The notes under the pieces were generated by a model. The model saw only the letters and a program-made list of their open reading frames with translations, ran no database searches and was not told where the DNA came from. DNA of 64,000 nucleotides from Candidatus Bathyarchaeota archaeon (GTDB taxonomy: Archaea > Thermoproteota > Bathyarchaeia > Bathyarchaeales > Bathycorpusculaceae): NCBI GenBank assembly GCA_026414485.1, contig JAOAIX010000006.1, positions 1 to 64,000 of the forward strand, written 5' to 3'. Position 1 is the first letter of the stretch. Each line of letters begins with the position of its first letter. The position numbers and the translations under genes were made by a program. This document shows positions 61,808-64,000 of the stretch, piece by piece.

Positions 61808-63100
61808 ATGCGCCCCTTTGCCACGCCGCTTCAGCTAATTAATGTGCGATTGACGCATAAGACGGCAAATGTGCCATTGTTGGAGGCTGCCTCTTTTAAA
61901 GACAGAAAGCAGGCGTTAGTTGAGTTTTGTGGTTTAAGGGGGGTACACGAGTGTGTTCTTTTACAGACATGCAATCGTGTGGAACTCTACCTGATCAGCG
62001 AAGATGGTGTTACTACCGCTGAAGCAGTAAAAGATACTTTGATCCGTAAAGTAGGTGTCTTATCTTCAGAGATCTCTCGTGCTGTCGAGATATCTTTGAA
62101 TGAGGAGGCTTTACTGCATCTTCTTCGAGTTACTGCTGGTTTAGAATCCATGGTGATCGGTGAAGATCAAGTTATCACCCAAGTATGGGACGCTTATCTT
62201 GAGGCAGAAAATGCAAAAACTGCTGGTCCAGTTTTCAAACATTTATTCAAACGGGCAGTTAAAATTGGCAGGCGTGTCAGAAAAGAGACGGGTATCAATA
62301 AGGGGGCTGTATCAGTTGGTTCCGCAGCAGTTGAGTTAGCTGAATCTTTGCTGGGTACATTTAAAGAAAAGAAAATCCTTGTCATGGGCGCAGGCGAAAT
62401 GGGAACTTTGGTGGCTAAATCTCTATCCAAACGCTGTCTTAACCCCATTTTCATTGCTAATCGAACCTATGATCGTGCCGTTCGTTTAGCCACCGAACTT
62501 TCAGGTCGCGCAGTTAAATTTGATAAACTTGGTGAAGTTGTTGCTGACGCGGACGTTATAATTTGTTCAACTTCTGCTCCGCATTATTTGCTCACAAAGG
62601 AGCTGATGGTACAGCATGTCCGCTGCGGGCAAAAAGGTAAACACTTGATTGTTATTGATATTTCAAATCCTCGTAATGTGGAGGAGTCTGTGAGAGAAAT
62701 TGAAGGTGTGACACTCTACAATATTGATGACTTAAGTTTGATAACTGAGAAGAATAAGTTGAAGCGGCAAAAAAACGTTGAAAAAGCGCAGAAAATCATA
62801 GATGAAGAACTTGCTTTTCTGAGTCAAGAACTGAAAACTGAAACTGTGCGTGAAATAATTGCCAAACTTCTTTCCCGCGCTGAAAAAGCGCGGCAACGCG
62901 AACTTGAAAAAGCCCTGAGCATGATAGGTAACGTTGGAGAGAGAGAAAAAAAGATAATCAGCGATTTAACCTCTATCTTAATGAAACGAACTTTTGTTCC
63001 ACTTGTAGAGAATCTGCGTTTAGCCGCTAAGAATAATGATATTCAGACAATTGAGCACGCAATTAAATTGTTTAATGTTGCATCAGACAATCAAAGTTAA
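61808..63100 (+). CDS. hemA: glutamyl-tRNA reductase
   Basis: A 430-residue first enzyme of the C5 tetrapyrrole pathway. The catalytic cysteine is C55 in LLQTCNRVELY. MVIGEDQVITQVWDAYLEAE and the NADPH-binding VMGAGEMGTLVAKSL follow, and the C-terminal dimerisation helices end the protein. The start is ATG 61808, probably leaderless from the divergent box A. The CbiX-CbiC gene follows 11 bp later, so the two are probably co-transcribed. Confidence 0.96.
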   Translation: MRPFATPLQLINVRLTHKTANVPLLEAASFKDRKQALVEFCGLRGVHECVLLQTCNRVELYLISEDGVTTAEAVKDTLIRKVGVLSSEISRAVEISLNEEALLHLLRVTAGLESMVIGEDQVITQVWDAYLEAENAKTAGPVFKHLFKRAVKIGRRVRKETGINKGAVSVGSAAVELAESLLGTFKEKKILVMGAGEMGTLVAKSLSKRCLNPIFIANRTYDRAVRLATELSGRAVKFDKLGEVVADADVIICSTSAPHYLLTKELMVQHVRCGQKGKHLIVIDISNPRNVEESVREIEGVTLYNIDDLSLITEKNKLKRQKNVEKAQKIIDEELAFLSQELKTETVREIIAKLLSRAEKARQRELEKALSMIGNVGEREKKIISDLTSILMKRTFVPLVENLRLAAKNNDIQTIEHAIKLFNVASDNQS

Positions 63101-63111
63101 AGGCGAAGTTA

Positions 63112-64000
63112 ATGGAAGACAACGTTGGTTTAGTCATAATCGGTCACGGTAGCAAGCTTCCTCACAACCGAGAAAACCTTGAAAAATTAGCAGATATTTT
63201 ACGTCAAAGATCACAATTCAAAACAGTAGAAATTGCATTTATGGTACGAAACACTCCAACAATCCCTGAGGCAATTGAAGTCATCGCTAAAAGAGGCGTC
63301 AAAAAAATTGTTCTTGTTCCTGCTTTTCTGGCGGCAGGTGTTCACACAACACAAGAAATTCCTGAACTAATAGGCATGAAAGACAAGGAATTACAGTTAA
63401 CTGCTAAAGGAGTACAATTAATCTACGGCGAACCTCTTGGTTCAGATGAACGCATCGCAGATATAATAGCTGAGAAAGCTTTCAAAGCAATGGGCAAAGA
63501 CGTGTATGCCCCGGTTTGGTCTACAACTTCCGAAATTCCTGTAGCAGCAAACGAAATATACAAAAAAAGTTTACAGCTCATTAGACCAGCAATAAAAGAA
63601 ACTCTTGAAGGAATGCCTGAATCGCACATTTCTATAATTGAACGTGTTGTTCACACTACTGCTGATCCAGAATTTGCGAAACTTTTGTTCATCAGTCCCA
63701 CTGCAGTTGAGGCAGGTGTTAACGCTATTAAAGCAGGAGCAAAAGTTTTTACTGACGTGAAAATGGTGAAGGCAGGCATAAATGAGGCAAGGGTCAAGAA
63801 ATTCGGTGGAGAGATAATCAATTATGTTGACGATAAACGTGCCTTCAAATTTGCTCATGATAAATCAACCACTCGTTCTATTGCAGCGATGCGGCTAGCA
63901 GTTGAGGCTGGTTTGGATGGCTCAATTGTACTCATCGGAAATGCTCCGACAGCCGCTTTTGAATTAGTGAATGCAGTAAAACAAGGTTTAGCTAAACCTG
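63112..64000 (+). CDS. sirohydrochlorin cobaltochelatase/precorrin-8 methylmutase fusion (CbiX-CbiC), 3' end beyond window
   Basis: 296 complete codons and no stop before the window edge. Residues 1-120 are a short CbiX domain: VIIGHGSKLPHNRENLEKLA with the metal-binding His, and LVPAFLAAGVHTTQEIPELI with the second His. From about 165 onwards is a CbiC methylmutase: SHISIIERVVHTTADPEFAK, AGAKVFTDVKMVKAG and GSIVLIGNAPTAAFEL. So cobalt insertion and a late ring-rearrangement step are on one chain. The pathway implied is early-cobalt (anaerobic) cobalamin synthesis. It follows hemA by 11 bp. Confidence 0.93.
   Translation, partial: MEDNVGLVIIGHGSKLPHNRENLEKLADILRQRSQFKTVEIAFMVRNTPTIPEAIEVIAKRGVKKIVLVPAFLAAGVHTTQEIPELIGMKDKELQLTAKGVQLIYGEPLGSDERIADIIAEKAFKAMGKDVYAPVWSTTSEIPVAANEIYKKSLQLIRPAIKETLEGMPESHISIIERVVHTTADPEFAKLLFISPTAVEAGVNAIKAGAKVFTDVKMVKAGINEARVKKFGGEIINYVDDKRAFKFAHDKSTTRSIAAMRLAVEAGLDGSIVLIGNAPTAAFELVNAVKQGLAKP

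Noticed and set aside
1-64000. CRISPR arrays, insertion sequences, rRNA genes
   Set aside because: No regularly spaced direct repeats, transposase genes, terminal inverted repeats or rRNA-like sequence were seen.

Overview
The window is archaeal, most likely from the Bathyarchaeia or a close TACK relative. Evidence seen in the sequence: an ESCRT-III/CdvB fragment, archaeal ether-lipid genes (digeranylgeranylglyceryl phosphate synthase, geranylgeranyl reductase), a Cdc48 ATPase, Zn-ribbon plus aEF-1beta, P1/L12, an archaeal tRNA-splicing endonuclease, TTTATATA-like box A promoters, many GTG/TTG starts, and a tetrahydromethanopterin/methanofuran C1 pathway with a lone MtrH. The assignment to class is inference. 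I saw no rRNA, tRNA, CRISPR array or insertion sequence. The first 19 bases are the Nextera/Tn5 mosaic end, so base 1 is a contig end, not biology.

Layout. 20-10886: cdvB fragment, lipid synthase, sugar nucleotidyltransferase, tRNA endonuclease/DUF47/GlyRS run, inositol-phosphate synthase, sugar isomerase, SPOUT methyltransferase and a presenilin-like membrane protease. 10994-11738: P1 gene with a long structured leader. 11739-20756: surface-glycan block of three paralogous GT-C membrane proteins, one GT4 enzyme and a secreted orphan. 20884-22238: small corrinoid protein plus MtrH. 22297-30795: housekeeping genes (Zn ribbon, aEF-1beta, Cdc48, geranylgeranyl reductase, Pth2, TruD, NMN adenylyltransferase, APC permease). 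30968-35124: three uncharacterised pol-beta-type nucleotidyltransferases beside a CitG-like gene. 35104-37118: MobA and FdhD. 37203-38771: Lrp regulator, peroxiredoxin, Rieske protein. 38916-44287: fwdDBAC-mch. 44309-48961: two ECF S components, a coiled-coil protein, an MptN-like ligase, and a TPP-riboswitch operon that also carries a PurM/HypE-like gene. 49059-52270: ValRS and aspartate dehydrogenase. 52463-64000: cobalamin and early tetrapyrrole genes, ending inside a CbiX-CbiC fusion.

How they work together. FwdABCD and Mch catalyse formyl and methenyl steps of the archaeal methyl branch. MptN-like ligase would finish the pterin carrier; MobA and FdhD are positioned to help mature a pterin-dependent enzyme such as FwdB; the corrinoid protein and MtrH move methyl groups; the tetrapyrrole and cobalamin genes supply the corrinoid. 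The window is therefore a C1-metabolism and cofactor neighbourhood of an anaerobe. The least explained parts are the CitG-like/nucleotidyltransferase locus, the order-swapped CobQ-like protein (amidotransferase before ATPase), the PurM-like gene under TPP control, and the solo corrinoid/MtrH pair.
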